From Stercorarius parasiticus (Eukaryota; Chordata; Aves; Charadriiformes; Stercorariidae): a DNA stretch of 64,000 bases. Where the stretch lies: positions 284,134 to 348,133 of the forward strand of contig VWZL01003401.1 in assembly GCA_013396915.1 (NCBI GenBank), given 5' to 3'. The notes under the pieces were generated by a model. The model made no database searches and was not told where the DNA came from. It saw only the letters and a program-made list of their open reading frames with translations. Below are positions 26,006 to 37,699 of this stretch, piece by piece (position 1 is the stretch's first letter; each line of letters begins with the position of its first letter). Position numbers and translations under genes: made by a program.

Positions 26006-28214
26006 AATGACTGGGTATATATGATATCACAAGAGATAAGTACTATTTCACTGACATCAGTCCGAGTATGTCTTTACTTAGGTAGATCATACAGCTCTCC
26101 CAAAACATTGGTTAATGAGTCACATAGCAGAGCATATTTTACAGTACATTTTAGAAGTGCTGTCAAGATTTTAAAAAAAATAGAGGTGGAGAGGGCTCAC
26201 TGTCTCGCTTCCAGTCCTTTTGTGTGTACTGGTGAATTTGTAGATATATATGCCCTGAATTCTACAGCTGAAATGTTCAGCTAGTCATGACTCAAACAGG
26301 TGCTGGAAAACTGGAAATAATTTTTAAAAAGTGACTCAAAGCTCACAAAGCAGAGTAGCAAAAGCTAAACAAGATTAGCTAAGAGTATGTTCAGATACTG
26401 ACTCAGACATGTCCTAGTAGAGATTTCTGATAGTAACCGTTTCCAGCAGAGAAAAGCATCACAGAGGATTGTGGTTGGAAACCAGGCTGAAACTAAAGCA
26501 CACACCAGTCACAAAGAAGAAAAAATTACCTAGGTATGTGATGAAGCACCCACCACTCCAGAGCAGTATCGCTCAAAGCAGTCTGCTATAGTTTAAATTG
26601 AATATATAGGCTTAATACAGAAATTGAGTGGGCAAAAATGCCTTGATCATATTTAGAAGGTGAAGAGGATCATACTAGTTTATCTAATGCTGACCCTGAG
26701 GCAAGTTTTCTTACAGACATATATAGGACAAGCCCATATATTCAAGAAAACTGAGGAGAGCATTAATTGATGCTTTATATTATGCCTAGAATATATATAT
26801 TATATTAGTCTAGAATACTATCTTTTTTATGTTTCTAGGCTATAAGATTTTTATGTTTGTAGACTGTTAACGCATAAAATGTTAAGTGTAAACTTGATAT
26901 TGGTCCAAGACCAATACATTATACCAATACATTTTATACCATGAGAAATTTTATCGGGTTGAGAGACCGGGGGGCTATTTTTGATTCACCTGTTAAAACC
27001 CAGCGTAAGGTTTCCGGCCCATGGCACGGTCAGCAGGAGCAGCTCGGCTGGGTGAAGCGGAGCGGGGATCGCAAGGTGCAGCCTAAATGCCCACATCCAC
27101 GGGAGATGTCACGCTTCTTACCCACCTCCAGAACCAAGCATCACCGACAAATAAGACACGATACTAATCACAGCGCTGAAGTTACACGAGAATACCTGTG
27201 CCGAGTCATACCAAGGGGTCAGGTAGCCTGCTATTCTGTCCCTTAGCCATGAGAAGTATAGCAAGAGGGCATACACAGCTGTACGTCCTTACTACATGCT
27301 GCCAGCCTCTGGCACTTTGTGCCTTAGTTATTTCGTGAGCTGGTCTTTAACAGCCACCAACAAACTCTCCATTCACATCTTTCCCAGTTCTCTTTTTGAC
27401 CAAGAAAAAGTAGGTTTGTGACTCAGGGACTTTGCGCAGTCAGTAATACATAGAGAATACATCGTGTGGCAGGGTTATTAGCAGGATTTGGGGATTATCG
27501 CATTTCATGCTATGCTACTTATGTTTGGCAGATTTTCCTCTCCGAGAAAGGGACGTAAAGTTAAAAGCAAAAGTTGTACAACATCATCTGTTCTACACCG
27601 AAGGTCCTTCAAACAGGTGGTGTTTCATATCACTTCTAATAGCTTTCTTATACATCCTGCATGATTATCTTTAAAGCATGAGATTGTATCATTACTTTTA
27701 GTCCTCCAGCAACAGCTCACAAGATCTAAACTCATATGTACACCTGCACATACACACAACGGTTGTCCTACCAAACAGTCCAGCAATTTTAAAATATTAA
27801 AAATGTCATCTCCCTCCAGATCTATCAAGCAGCAATAGAGTCTCATAAAAAAGTAATGCTTCTTATATACTTTTTTTGATTACTGGCAGGCATCAGGCAG
27901 AGCAGCAGGAAGGTGAGTTAGCAAAGACATTCAGACACTTCTCCCCAAAGGCACAGTGTCCTCAAGGGTCAAAACCAGCTTTCTCCTACTGAAGCGCAAG
28001 CTGGTGCTCCCTTACGCCATTAAAACACCCCAGAGTTAGGGAGAGAACACCTTTTAAATAAAGAGTTTCACAGGCACAGAGAAGTGACTCTGGAAGCTAA
28101 ACAAGAATGTTTCAATTAAAAACTGTATTTATTGCTGCGGCTGTTTCTTAATTAGTTTCTTCCTGACAAACCTGGCTAAAAAGGATACTGTAAAACAAAC
28201 TCGCAAGGGTTTGG
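26006..28214. other. Intergenic region, no recognised gene
   Basis: About 2.2 kb of AT-rich sequence downstream of POPDC3, with an AT-dinucleotide-like patch at 26780-26800. A 101-codon open frame at 26941-27246 on the plus strand is arginine- and histidine-rich and matches nothing I know. The POPDC3 3' UTR may extend into the right end of this stretch if the polyadenylation signal at 28128 is used. Confidence 0.5.
28128..28133 (-). terminator. Alternative polyadenylation signal candidate for POPDC3
   Basis: The minus strand reads AATAAA (context gcagcaataaatac). It lies about 980 bases downstream of the POPDC3 stop codon. The hexamer is common in AT-rich DNA, so this is only a candidate; the nearer one at 28235 is equally plausible. 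Confidence 0.25.
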
Positions 28215-29108
28215 CAGTGGATTGATTAACAGTATTTATTGTACATGTCACGAATGGCGCTGACACTGTGGAAGCCCAGGTCCTATAGCATCACATTCTA
28301 CCAGAAAGACTACGCAATCATTTCCCTCAGCTGTATTCGCAGCTGTTACAACTGCTTTACTTTTCTAATGCCAGCAATGACATTTATGTTTGTTTTCACA
28401 TAATACTTTTTTAGGACAGCCAGAGAGAAATCAATCACTCATGGGATGGAATTTGTTGTTTTCTTTTGTTTGTTTTTTTTTAAGAATCTTGCTGTGCATT
28501 TCAAAATCTTTCAGTTCTTTAAAAACAAACCAAATACAATCAGTCTCTTAGTCTTTTTCTGCAAATTCTTCATGTTAATTGAGACAATGTTCACGTGGCA
28601 TAAATATGAATGTTACAAGCAAGTTGCTGTATTTTGAAGACAACTTACTTGTTTTCATTGACTATACTGATGATACTTATTATGGCAAATAACTGAGAAA
28701 GTGTAGTTAAAAATACCGTGGGGTTGTGTTTTTTGGTTTTGTTTTTTTTTTTTTTTCTTAAAAAAAAAAAAACAAACCACAACACGGAGGCCACCACAAT
28801 TACAACAAAACAGCCTGTTATGATTTGTTTGCCTCCAAAAGTAAGGAGGATGATGAAGATCAACAAAAGAATCAACAGGAACTAAACATATTGCACAAAC
28901 AGTCAAAATGCAGAGGCCAACCCGCTGGCTCGAGAGAAAGGAAGAATTCAAGCTATTCCAATGAAAGTAAGTGGCACTTGTCAGTCAAAACTTGGCTTGA
29001 CTGGGTCTCGTTCGGCTTCATCTTGCTGCTCTTCTGCTTCAAACCAGGACTGTCGCTTTACACTCCCCTTCATGGCTGTGGGGAATGGCTGCAGCTGGGT
29101 TGTCCTTC
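28215..29108 (-). other. POPDC3: Probable POPDC3 3' UTR
   Basis: The sequence between the POPDC3 stop codon and the first AATAAA candidate on the minus strand. It holds a strong A/T-tract inverted repeat at 28716-28787. No other gene signal is seen. The actual transcript end is not visible from sequence. Confidence 0.4.
28235..28240 (-). terminator. Polyadenylation signal candidate for POPDC3
   Basis: The minus strand reads AATAAA (context gtacaataaatactg), about 870 bases past the POPDC3 stop codon. If used, it would give a 3' UTR of roughly 0.9 kb. It is inferred from the hexamer and position only. Confidence 0.35.
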
Positions 29109-29429
29109 CTAGGAGTGTGTGCTGAAGGAGCCGCAGTTTGTAACCCCCGTGGGCTTGCACCGGGGGGACCCCCTCTGGAGGCGGTGGGAGGGCTGCACCG
29201 GAGGAGTCTCTGGCAGCAAGACATGGTAGAAGTTCGGTAACCGAATGTCGTACCTAAAGCCCTTCCCCACATGCACCCTATCGTTCAAGGCATAGAGTTT
29301 CTCAGCAATGTCGCTCCCAATTAAAATTGAGAACAGGCGGGAGATGAAACGGTGCTTAGCAAACAGCAGATACAGCTTCTTTCTCCTCCAGGCCACGTAC
29401 CGACAATCCGTCTCTGCTGTAAGCGTAAC
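29109..29429 (-). CDS. POPDC3: POPDC3 (Popeye domain-containing protein 3), last coding exon (residues 201-306)
   Basis: C-terminal exon of POPDC3, a three-pass membrane protein with a cytoplasmic cAMP-binding Popeye domain, most abundant in striated muscle. The minus-strand acceptor is ttttctcttctatag followed by GTT, phase 0. It begins V-T-L-T-A-E, completing the conserved FQVT motif of the Popeye phosphate-binding cassette that starts in the previous exon. It continues with 'RRKKLYLLFAKHRFISRLFS', 'IGSDIAEKLYALNDRV' and 'YDIRLPNFY', all nearly identical to other vertebrate POPDC3. The tail after residue 275 or so ('HVLLPETPPVQPSHRLQ' and onward to 'GSFSTHS') does not resemble the human tail. 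The predicted total of 306 residues exceeds the human 291. The stop codon TAG is at 29111-29109. Confidence 0.97.
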   Translation of the reverse strand, partial: VTLTAETDCRYVAWRRKKLYLLFAKHRFISRLFSILIGSDIAEKLYALNDRVHVGKGFRYDIRLPNFYHVLLPETPPVQPSHRLQRGSPRCKPTGVTNCGSFSTHS

Positions 29430-30452
29430 CTATAGAAGAGAAAATTAAAATTAGCTCGGTGATAAGGCCGCTGAGGCCCTTGCTCAGAAAGCAGCCCCTC
29501 TCTCTCAGCAGGCATGCAGGCTGTGGCCATAACACACACCTCGCCTCTTTGCCCTGACTGCAGTTAAAGCCATTTAATCCAGCCAGAGAGCTCTACGAGG
29601 TCTACTGTAGAATCATGGAATCATAGAATCGTCCAGGTTGGAAGGGACCTTGAAGATCATCGAGTCCAACCATCAACTGAACACTGCCAAATCCACCACT
29701 AAACCCAAAGAGAAGCGAGAAGGGTGACTGGGGATGGACCGAATGATTGCGTCTTGCTGGCCTCAGTGTCAGTATGCCTATGGCCTCGCTGAATGGCAGC
29801 CCCAGCCAGGACACCAGCTGACGGCTCCGCACACCCTGCATCGTTCTTGGCAGCCCCAGATGGAAAGGCAGGGCTAAAGAAAGCTCTTGACAAATGCCAT
29901 TTGCCCTCGTGACACGAGACACCAGATCCCACACAGGCAGGAGATAGCGCGTCAGCCAAGTGACAGCAGTGGGAGGACTCCCGGATCACAGGGAGTGTGC
30001 CCAGATGGACACAGGCAGACAGGGAGTGCCCAGATGGACACTGTGTCCCACGCTGTCCCCCCAAAGCTGTACCACAGGCATGCCTCTCCCCAGCCCAGGC
30101 TCTCCGGTTCACCTCCCGTAGCGAAGCCTCTCCAGCACCAACTTCCACCAACCTCTGCAAACCTGGTTTCTCAGGGATGGATTTTAGCATAGCCAAGGAA
30201 TGCAAACAAAGTCCATTTCCTTTAAGAACCCCCCCATTTGTTGTAACGACAAGATGCAAACAGAAAGAAGATACAGACGGCATAACCAGTCCAGCGAGTA
30301 AAGAGGACTTCCCTCCCCAAATGAATGGAATGCGAGTTGTTTGTATAATTTCACAAACAAAATCCACCACTAAATGAACTTATTTCTAAAGCAATTAATA
30401 CTTGAACAGTTTTCTGTGGTATTAAAAAAAAAGAAACACCCTCTGCTTTTAC
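29430..30452 (-). other. POPDC3 intron 3
   Basis: A 1023-base phase-0 intron with GTAAAA donor and CTATAG acceptor. It is GC-richer than neighbouring introns and holds a CR1 tail (29608-29706). It also holds a short imperfect direct repeat, 'cagggagtg..cccagatggacac', at 29989-30012 and 30020-30041. A 223-codon minus-strand open frame at 29699-30370 lies inside it but shows no known domain. Confidence 0.93.
29608..29706 (-). mobile_element. CR1 3' tail fragment in POPDC3 intron 3
   Basis: The plus strand reads 'aatcatagaatcgtccaggt', then 'tggaagggaccttgaagatc' and 'caactgaacactgccaaatc', a CR1 3' end in minus orientation. The 'ccaccactaaaccc' end is typical of the CR1 type with the 'cttggcagtg' 3' region. 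About 100 bases are retained. Confidence 0.92.
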
Positions 30453-30561
30453 CTGGAAAATTCCCTCTTCTGTGGGCCTCAGTGAATCCCATTCAGGAGA
30501 ATCCAGAAATTGAAGAGGAAAAATATAATGCAGAAACTCCCCATCAACTGTCACTCTGATC
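30453..30561 (-). CDS. POPDC3: POPDC3, coding exon 3 (residues 164-200)
   Basis: A 109-nt middle coding exon. The acceptor is cttgtcttggtag|GATCAGAG and the donor is TTCCAG|GTAAAA. It completes the arginine codon 164 begun in exon 2 and encodes 'RIRVTVDGEFLHYIFPLQFL', 'DSPEWDSL' and 'EEGIFQ'. DSPE at residues 184-187 is the first invariant motif of the Popeye cAMP-binding cassette. The second (FQVT) is split between this exon and the next by a phase-0 intron. Exons 2 and 3 together give exactly 200 codons. Sequence agreement with mammalian POPDC3 is almost complete here, as expected for the ligand-binding core. Confidence 0.98.
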
Positions 30562-32386
30562 CTACCAAGACAAGATGTGTTAATTTGTTAGTACTACCTG
30601 TACAGCAGCAGCAACTGCAACAAGAATGTATTATTTCTACTACGTGAGGAGTTTAAATATAGCTTTGAGAGCATGGAAAAGCAATCACTGGCCAACAGTA
30701 CCCCGATTATATTTTTGAACACAGCTTGATCGGGCCAGTTGAAAGAGAATACAAGACAATTGGGCAAATGAAATGGAAATCTTTCCAGGCCTTACTGAAG
30801 TCATATTCTTCTCCCTGGGTCAGGTCCATGCATCGACATGCAAGCTGTGTCATGAAAAGGCCGGTGTGCACTGAAGAGGTGAAAGACCAATGCACGTAAC
30901 ATTGCCTCCTTCACCTGAAAGCCATGGGATACACTCCTAGGTTTGGCAAATACACATTTTAGAGGCAATAAAGCAGCAAAAGCAGGGAGTGTGAAGCAGG
31001 AGTTCCCCACGGCATGTGTTAGGTAGGGTTCTCTCAAAGTTTAACAGGAATTACACATCCACAGGACTGTCTCTGGAGCCTGGAGAACAACATGGAGGTT
31101 CGGGATCTCTGGGTGAATGCTGCAGTCTTCTGCAGATGCCAAACAAACATTTTCTTTCTACTTTTTAAATCATATTTAAGTTTGAAGGCATTCAAGCAGG
31201 AAACGTATGCTTGAACCTGATGAGCTAAAAGAAACGAAAGCAAGCTCTAGGAGCCCCCTTTTTTACATCTGCTCTGCACCAAGATTAATGCTTCTTACAA
31301 AATGAGAAGAAGCAGCCCTATACTGCATGAATGAGGGTAGCAGGAACTCCCTGCATGATAACTAACTGATGGGCATGTAGAAGGATGGACACCTCTCCCT
31401 CAGTATGACTATGGCCAAAAGCAACCTCCATGTGGTACTTTCCAGACAGCACCCAGGGTGTTACTAGGGCCAACTACCTAAAATACATATTGTTCAGTGC
31501 AAGTAGTCCTAAATCAGCTGAGTTTCAAGCTGCCTAGGAATTCCATCTGTCCATGCAGCAGGCTGTCAAAATGCACCTACAAACTGTCCCATCAAAGACA
31601 GACCATGGCCATCATCTCTGGGTATCCCATCTACTCATGTGGTGGTCAGTACTGTATATCACTTTATATACAGTACAAAAGCCAGTATTTCCCTTCAGGA
31701 AAGCATCAGCAAGGTTGCCAGAAGGATCTCCAGAAAGCAGGGAGTACAAGCAGGTGGATTTATTGCCTCAGGGTCTAAGGGCCACAGTATACAGTAACTG
31801 TAGGCTCAGTTCTGCAGATCTTGATGGGGCTCGACTATGTCCCCTTATAATAGAAGGGCACTTTGAGGCCTTCTGCTCTCCCTTGCTCTCTCTCTTCTCC
31901 CACCCCCCAGAAAGCAACCAAATAATCTCTACTAAACAGACTTTATCTCGGAATATTCAGTTTCATAACTACCTTTTAGTCCTGTTTCAGATGATACTAG
32001 CAAAGAAAAACAAGAAAGATGCTGTGTTCATCAGCTAGGCAGTAGACAGACGGCAAACCATAGCCCGAAGACTGAAGCGCACATTTGTTCCCTTTATCTG
32101 CCTAACCTGTTAAGTGCTATGATACAGTGGTCTGGAAGAGAATGACTTAAAATCTTTTTCTTTATGCTATTACAGATTTTGTGCTTAGTGTTTTTATGCT
32201 AGTGCTGTCCTAGACAAGTGTATTTAGCCTATTAATATTTATATTACTTGCATTAATATTTAATCTATTGTACTGGAAAATGAACAAACAATACACAAAT
32301 CAGGCTTTTTTTTTTTTTTGCTTTCATTTTCAAGGAGGAAAAAAAATAAAGATACATGTGGTAAGTCTGAACAAACAGATACCAAC
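30562..32386 (-). other. POPDC3 intron 2
   Basis: An 1825-base phase-2 intron between two verified POPDC3 exons (donor GGCAG|GTTGGT, acceptor TTGGTAG). No recognised repeat. The open frames within it, including 161 codons at 31553-32038 on the plus strand, have no recognisable features. Confidence 0.95.
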
Positions 32387-32877
32387 CTGCCTGACACAAG
32401 CAAGGACAGTTTATCAATAGGTGTTTTGCCCTGCATGGCGTAACAGTGTTCCTTCTCCAGGGTAACCACTTCTGCATCACAGCACAAGACGATCTTCCTG
32501 TAGACAGTCAAGGAAATTCCCAGAGGCTGGAAGAGAGCACTGTAGAGTTCCTGGAATTCTCTGTCAAAGGAAACACTCCGAACTTGGTAGGTAACATAAA
32601 TGAACTGGACGAAGCATATAGCAAACAGTATAAAATTCCAGGAGAATATATCAGCAGCACAGACATCCAGCCAAGCCCAAACAGAAGAGCAGAGAAAGCC
32701 CAATCCAAGCAAGCTGAAGACATAGAGAAGCCCAAAGAATCCACTTCCACCCATGAAGCCAACAACAAAGAGAATACTGGCTAGGTGGTAGATAGATCCC
32801 TCTGCCTCTTGCTTCCAGGTGGTGCAGGTAGGATGTGCGTATATCAAGCTTTCCCAAAAACTTGCATTTTCTCCCAT
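32387..32877 (-). CDS. POPDC3: POPDC3, first coding exon (residues 1-164)
   Basis: Contains the POPDC3 start codon at 32877-32875. The context is gccATGG, a strong initiation context, two bases after a usable attattccag acceptor (exon boundary 32879). The protein starts 'MGENASFWESLIYAHP' with a sequon at N4. It has 'TCTTWKQEAEGSIYHLASIL', three hydrophobic helices at roughly residues 32-50, 51-67 and 76-97, and 'AADIFSWNFILF'. The start of the Popeye domain follows ('DREFQELYSALFQPLGISL', 'EVVTLEKEHCYAMQGKT', 'DKLSLLVSGR'). The donor GGCAG|GTTGGT leaves two bases of codon 164. The plus-strand 112-codon frame across it is an antisense shadow. It lies on the same strand as BVES, which starts about 17 kb further left. 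Confidence 0.98.
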
Positions 32878-33354
32878 GGCTGGAATAATTTCTTGATTTG
32901 GCTGAATCTTGGAAATTTTTATTTATGCGATACAGCTAGTGGGGTCCTTTGCTTTTCCATTCTTGCAAACTCTGCTCAATGATCACGCAACATCAGGGCC
33001 TCTTTTGTTGTAAAGTTGCACCTAGGATTTCCAGCAACTAGGAGCCTAATGTTCTCAGAAGGCAATGCTGTTTCTCATCCGTTCATGCGTTGTCTTGACT
33101 TTGGCCATGTCTTCTGTAGTTTCATCTGATCTGGACAACTGAAGAAAAGATGAATTACTTATAAAATGATTTTCATCAATTAAACTCCATCAAAGCTCTT
33201 ACTGTCTGAAACCACAGTCTGCATTACAATCATCCAATTCCCCTTGTAGACTTGTGATTCCAGGATCAAACCTTAATATTTGTTCAGTTGAAGATCATGT
33301 TTCTGTATCTACGAATCTAGCAACTGTCGAATCACCACTGAATCCATGTAAACC

Positions 33355-33450
33355 TCTACATCGCATCCACAGCATTCTGTGACAAGTCTTTCCACAGCTA
33401 ACTGCTGAGAAAGTAGCTGCATTTGTTGGTCCTGAACCTGCCTACCCAGC
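33355..33450 (-). mobile_element. Possible ancient CR1-like fragment
   Basis: The plus strand has 'gcattctgtgacaag', 'tttccacagctaactgctga' and 'gaacctgcctacc'. This resembles the reverse complement of the C-terminal part of old amniote CR1 elements ('ttccacag-ttaa...tgtg-gaaaaagta...aacctgc'). The match is weak and from memory. Confidence 0.3.
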
Positions 33451-36400
33451 TCCTGAACAAGAAGAGACAGCGAAATCCTGTCCCTTGCTCACCTCCTCCA
33501 TTGCAGTTTGGATTTCTGTCAAACCACTCTCCTTTCCCCCCTTTGCCTGTCTGTTATCATTAATGAGTTGAGCAAGGCTGCTCTGACCCCAGAGACAACA
33601 AACTACATCCCCAAACACCACAATAAGGGAAACCCAAGTACCACGAGGGATGGTCTTTTCTACTCCAAGGGTGACGGCAAAAAGCTGTCATGTTTGAGGA
33701 AGACTACAAAGCTTAAAGGCAGCTCTATACAGAGTATGTTATTAGAACGTGAAGTAAGTAGTCCTGCAAAATACTTCTCAAAGGGCATTTACGAAGCAAT
33801 TTTATAGCATTCAGAGTCCTACCTTGTATAATTTCATGGCACAGCCCACATAGTTTTATTGTTCAACACTGTAAAATGTTAAACATGCTATTTGTTTCCA
33901 TATTATAATGTACGCCTAAGCGTTAAATAAAAAGTAAAATCCACAATTGAAAAGCATGGAAAAAACCAAAATAAATTAAAAAAAAAATCAAAACCAGCTT
34001 TCTATGTCTGCTTTTTAAAGTAAAAATACATGCTTTGATGTGAGATTAGACGTGGTAGAAATTGCAAAGCCAGACTTTATCAGTAGCGTAATCAGGATTG
34101 AAAACCACTGAAGTCTTTAACTGTCTGGTTCTTTTACTGGTAAAATAGCAGGGAAGGTAAGAATATCTTGCTATCTAAATTATTAGATTCTCTAGAATAG
34201 CAAAGGTAGCTTTTTTCCCCGCCCCCCAGAAGAGCCGCAGAAGTCAAAAAGTACTGCTGGTGCAGTGAAGCATCCAACATCATTCAGCAGGGCTTTCAGT
34301 GGTGGTTTGGTTTGTTTTTGGTTTTGGTTTTTTTTTTTTTTTTTTTTACAGTGACAGGTCTAAGAAATTAATAAAGCAAAGTCGTATCACATTTCCTAGC
34401 TGCTACAGCTTTACTTCTTTTAAGTTTATTCAAGCCCCAACACTAATTACGCGATTCAAAGACACTAATGCTAAATGAAGACATAAAATTCTAAACAACT
34501 GAGCAGCAGAGTTCAGAAGAAAAGGTTAGGAGGAGAGCTCTCCCTCTCTGGCACTGGCGATAGGGAAGTCACTGACCCATAAAAATCTCACAGCTAAAGA
34601 GCAAGGAACCTTTCCATATTAAAAGTGCTCAATGTCCTACTGCAGCGGAAGAACTGACATTACAAGAGTGAGGTACTTTGTAGCTATGAGCTTTGCTGCT
34701 TGTCTCTTTACCCAAATACTCTTCCCTGGTACAGGATTCCTTCAGGATGCAGGATTCAGCCCTTGGAGAATGGGAGACGAGAACTGCATCAGCTACGAAG
34801 AAGTGACCCGGGCATGGTGAGAGCATGAGGAATTTTAGGCAGTACTTCTGTGATCAAGGGGCAAGATTCCTGAACTGAAAGAAAATAAAACTGGAACACG
34901 CAGTTCCCAGACGTTGTGTTCTGAATCCAGTCAGCATTTCCACTGCACGGTCAAAAATGGTCGGCAGAAAGTTTTTGTTTGACCGTTTGGTTGGTTGGTT
35001 TTTTTAAATAGAATCACTGAAAACAATGATTTTGGATTATTGTTAATGCTTCTACTCTATTGCCAACGTTCTTCTCATGAAGACCCTAATTTCTACAGAA
35101 AATTCAGTGTTTTGAATGGAACCACTACTGAGAAGTTACATGGGAAGCCGTATGCGTGCCACAAACAAAAACACCGTGGATCCATCCTGTAATTGACTTT
35201 CCATTACCAACGCCTTTTTGTCATGTAAAGCTGCACATTGCAATAACTTGACATGACATTGCAATAATTTCACAAAATTTATGTTCGATTTCCAATTTGT
35301 TTATAGCATTCACAGTCTGCCTGCACCACAGCTCATAGCATTGCTATAAAACATCTGTTCATGACAAGATGGGTCAAAATAATTTGTAAAGAACAGCACA
35401 CCAAGACATGGATAGAGGGTCATCATACACAAAATCAAAGCCCTGGAAAAACTGTCCTGTATTTGTAACTGTTTATTTTTTGCAATGGGACCTGTCTTCC
35501 AAAACCACTGCGTGCAAAATTCCCACTTATTTCAGCAGATCTGCACAATGCTACAGCATCACCTGGGCTGGAGAGGACCTCCCTTCATCAGGGCAAGAGG
35601 AAAGGCAAAGACCAATGCTAGCACAGAACAACATGACACTCTTCCTGAGCGACGGAAAGCGTGCAGGCAAAACCAAACCCTCTGGAAAGACTGATGAAGG
35701 CTACTACTAAGTGGAGCTGGTTGCTCAGGGATATGGTGAAGAGCAGGCATGCTTGCTGCCAGTGAAGTGCAGGCAGAAAGAGAGGATTCACCTCTTTCTC
35801 ATCAAGAAATTATTCTAAGATTTGGGAGCTAAAAACTATTGGCAAGTTGTTTTTTTTATGAAGTATTAAATAGAGCAGAGACAATAGCACGTATGGGCCT
35901 AAGCACAGTAAAATTTCTAATTTTGATTGGTATTTCGTGCGAGATAAGGCTTTTCGTATTTTTCTTTACAGTTCCTACAATCCAAAATTTAAACTCTTGA
36001 GGGCTTCAGAACAGTCACTCTAATTGAGCCATTCACCTACTGCAAGGAGTGGGGGGAGAAAAATCCCCAAAACCAAAACGCCAAGCAGCCATGGTACCAA
36101 CTGTGAGTCCTCCTCCACTGAGGACCTGCCTACAAAGTGCCCACAGTAGCACGGCATTACCAAGTTTGTAAGCACCCAGAGGTGACACCGTCCTTTCCCT
36201 GAGATGCTTTGGCGTTCTTAGCTATCAAGACGGGGAATGTGCCAACTGACATGGCCTTGTTTGATGTCCTGCTTATGCTGTGGTGAACAGTTATTGCTAC
36301 AGGTTCATTTGATGGTGGTGATCAGGCAAGCTTCAGCACGAAACTGCATGTAAAGCAGATACCTTGGATTATAAACCTGAAGAACTGTATCTTCCTCAAG

Positions 36401-37699
36401 TAAACGTTGAATACTTTTCACTCTGTCCCCTGCCTAAGGAGAAGAAGGAGCACTATGCAGAAGAACAGTCTCTGCTTTGTGACTATCCTATTCAGAATAA
36501 CGCCACATCGACATCCGCAGGCTGCTGGAGCCAGAGGTGCGTGGAAGAGGTCTCCTCCCAGCTCAGGAAGGAGACATGCCCTGCCAACACAGGCTGAATT
36601 ACTGAGAGGTGTCCGAGTGTTTTGCCCCACCACGCATCCCGCCCTCTCCAGCGGGAGCAGCTCAAGTGCTGGGAGAAGTGCTCACATCTCTAGCCTGGAC
36701 TATATACAGCAGCACGGACTTCTTTAAAACAAACATCAGCGTTGCTGAAAGGACCAGGCTGTCAACAGAAAGGGTTAAAATCAACAAGTCTGCTGGAGCT
36801 TCAAAGGAGTAAATGGAGTATTTCACTTCTACTCTCCAAAATAAATAACCTGCCAGCAGCTTAAAGCTTCATATAAGCAGTATACTAAAACAGTCAAACC
36901 AGAATGAATCTATATTGTAATTTAAATGCACACGGTGTACTCAAATGGGCACTTTCTCCATATACCAGAATATTCCCACAAAGAATTACCAATTACACTT
37001 TTTTTTTTTATTTTCTTGAGAACTGAGTACTTCCCCACCCCCACCCCCCGCTATTTTTGTCGTTGATGACTCAAATTCAACTTTGAGTGTTAGTTACTGT
37101 GTCTGGATCACAATTAACTTCTGCAAAAGAAAAAAAAACAACAAAACAACCCATCCTAAAAGCCCTGAGGCCATCAGCAGTTCTCTCCTTGGGCTTCTTA
37201 ATTAAGTCAAAAGTAAAGCTATTCGGAGTTTGAAAACTCCATTCTTTAGTTGTCTTATCCCAAGTATTAAGCCAGAAAGCCCTCAGCACATTCACCCTGT
37301 ATATGCTGATGGGCCGCAGAGCCGTATACATGCTGATCGTGTAGCCAGCCTGGAAAACTACATTGTTTGCTACAGGTTTGGAAGCAAAAGAGAAGCTTAA
37401 CCTTTACAGCATATATGCTTTCGTGTACAAAATGAGATCGTCCTGGATTTAGTGGGATTTCTCTCACTGGTTTTAGCCATCTACAGTACGGATGTTTGTA
37501 CATGAGCTAGTGGCCACTGCCTCGCTTGGCAGTCAGCAGAGCTGCTCCAGCAACTGCGCCGGGATCCAAGCGGTCCCTCCAGCCGAGGGTCCCTTGATGC
37601 CCCCCCGCTTCCAGAGGGGCGAGCTCTGAGCACCCTGCCTGGGCTGGCAGGTTACATCTTGTCTGGCCATCATTTAGATGTATAGAAAGAAGCTACTCC

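Noticed and set aside
32446..32784. 112-codon plus-strand open frame
   Set aside because: It is the antisense shadow of the first POPDC3 coding exon.
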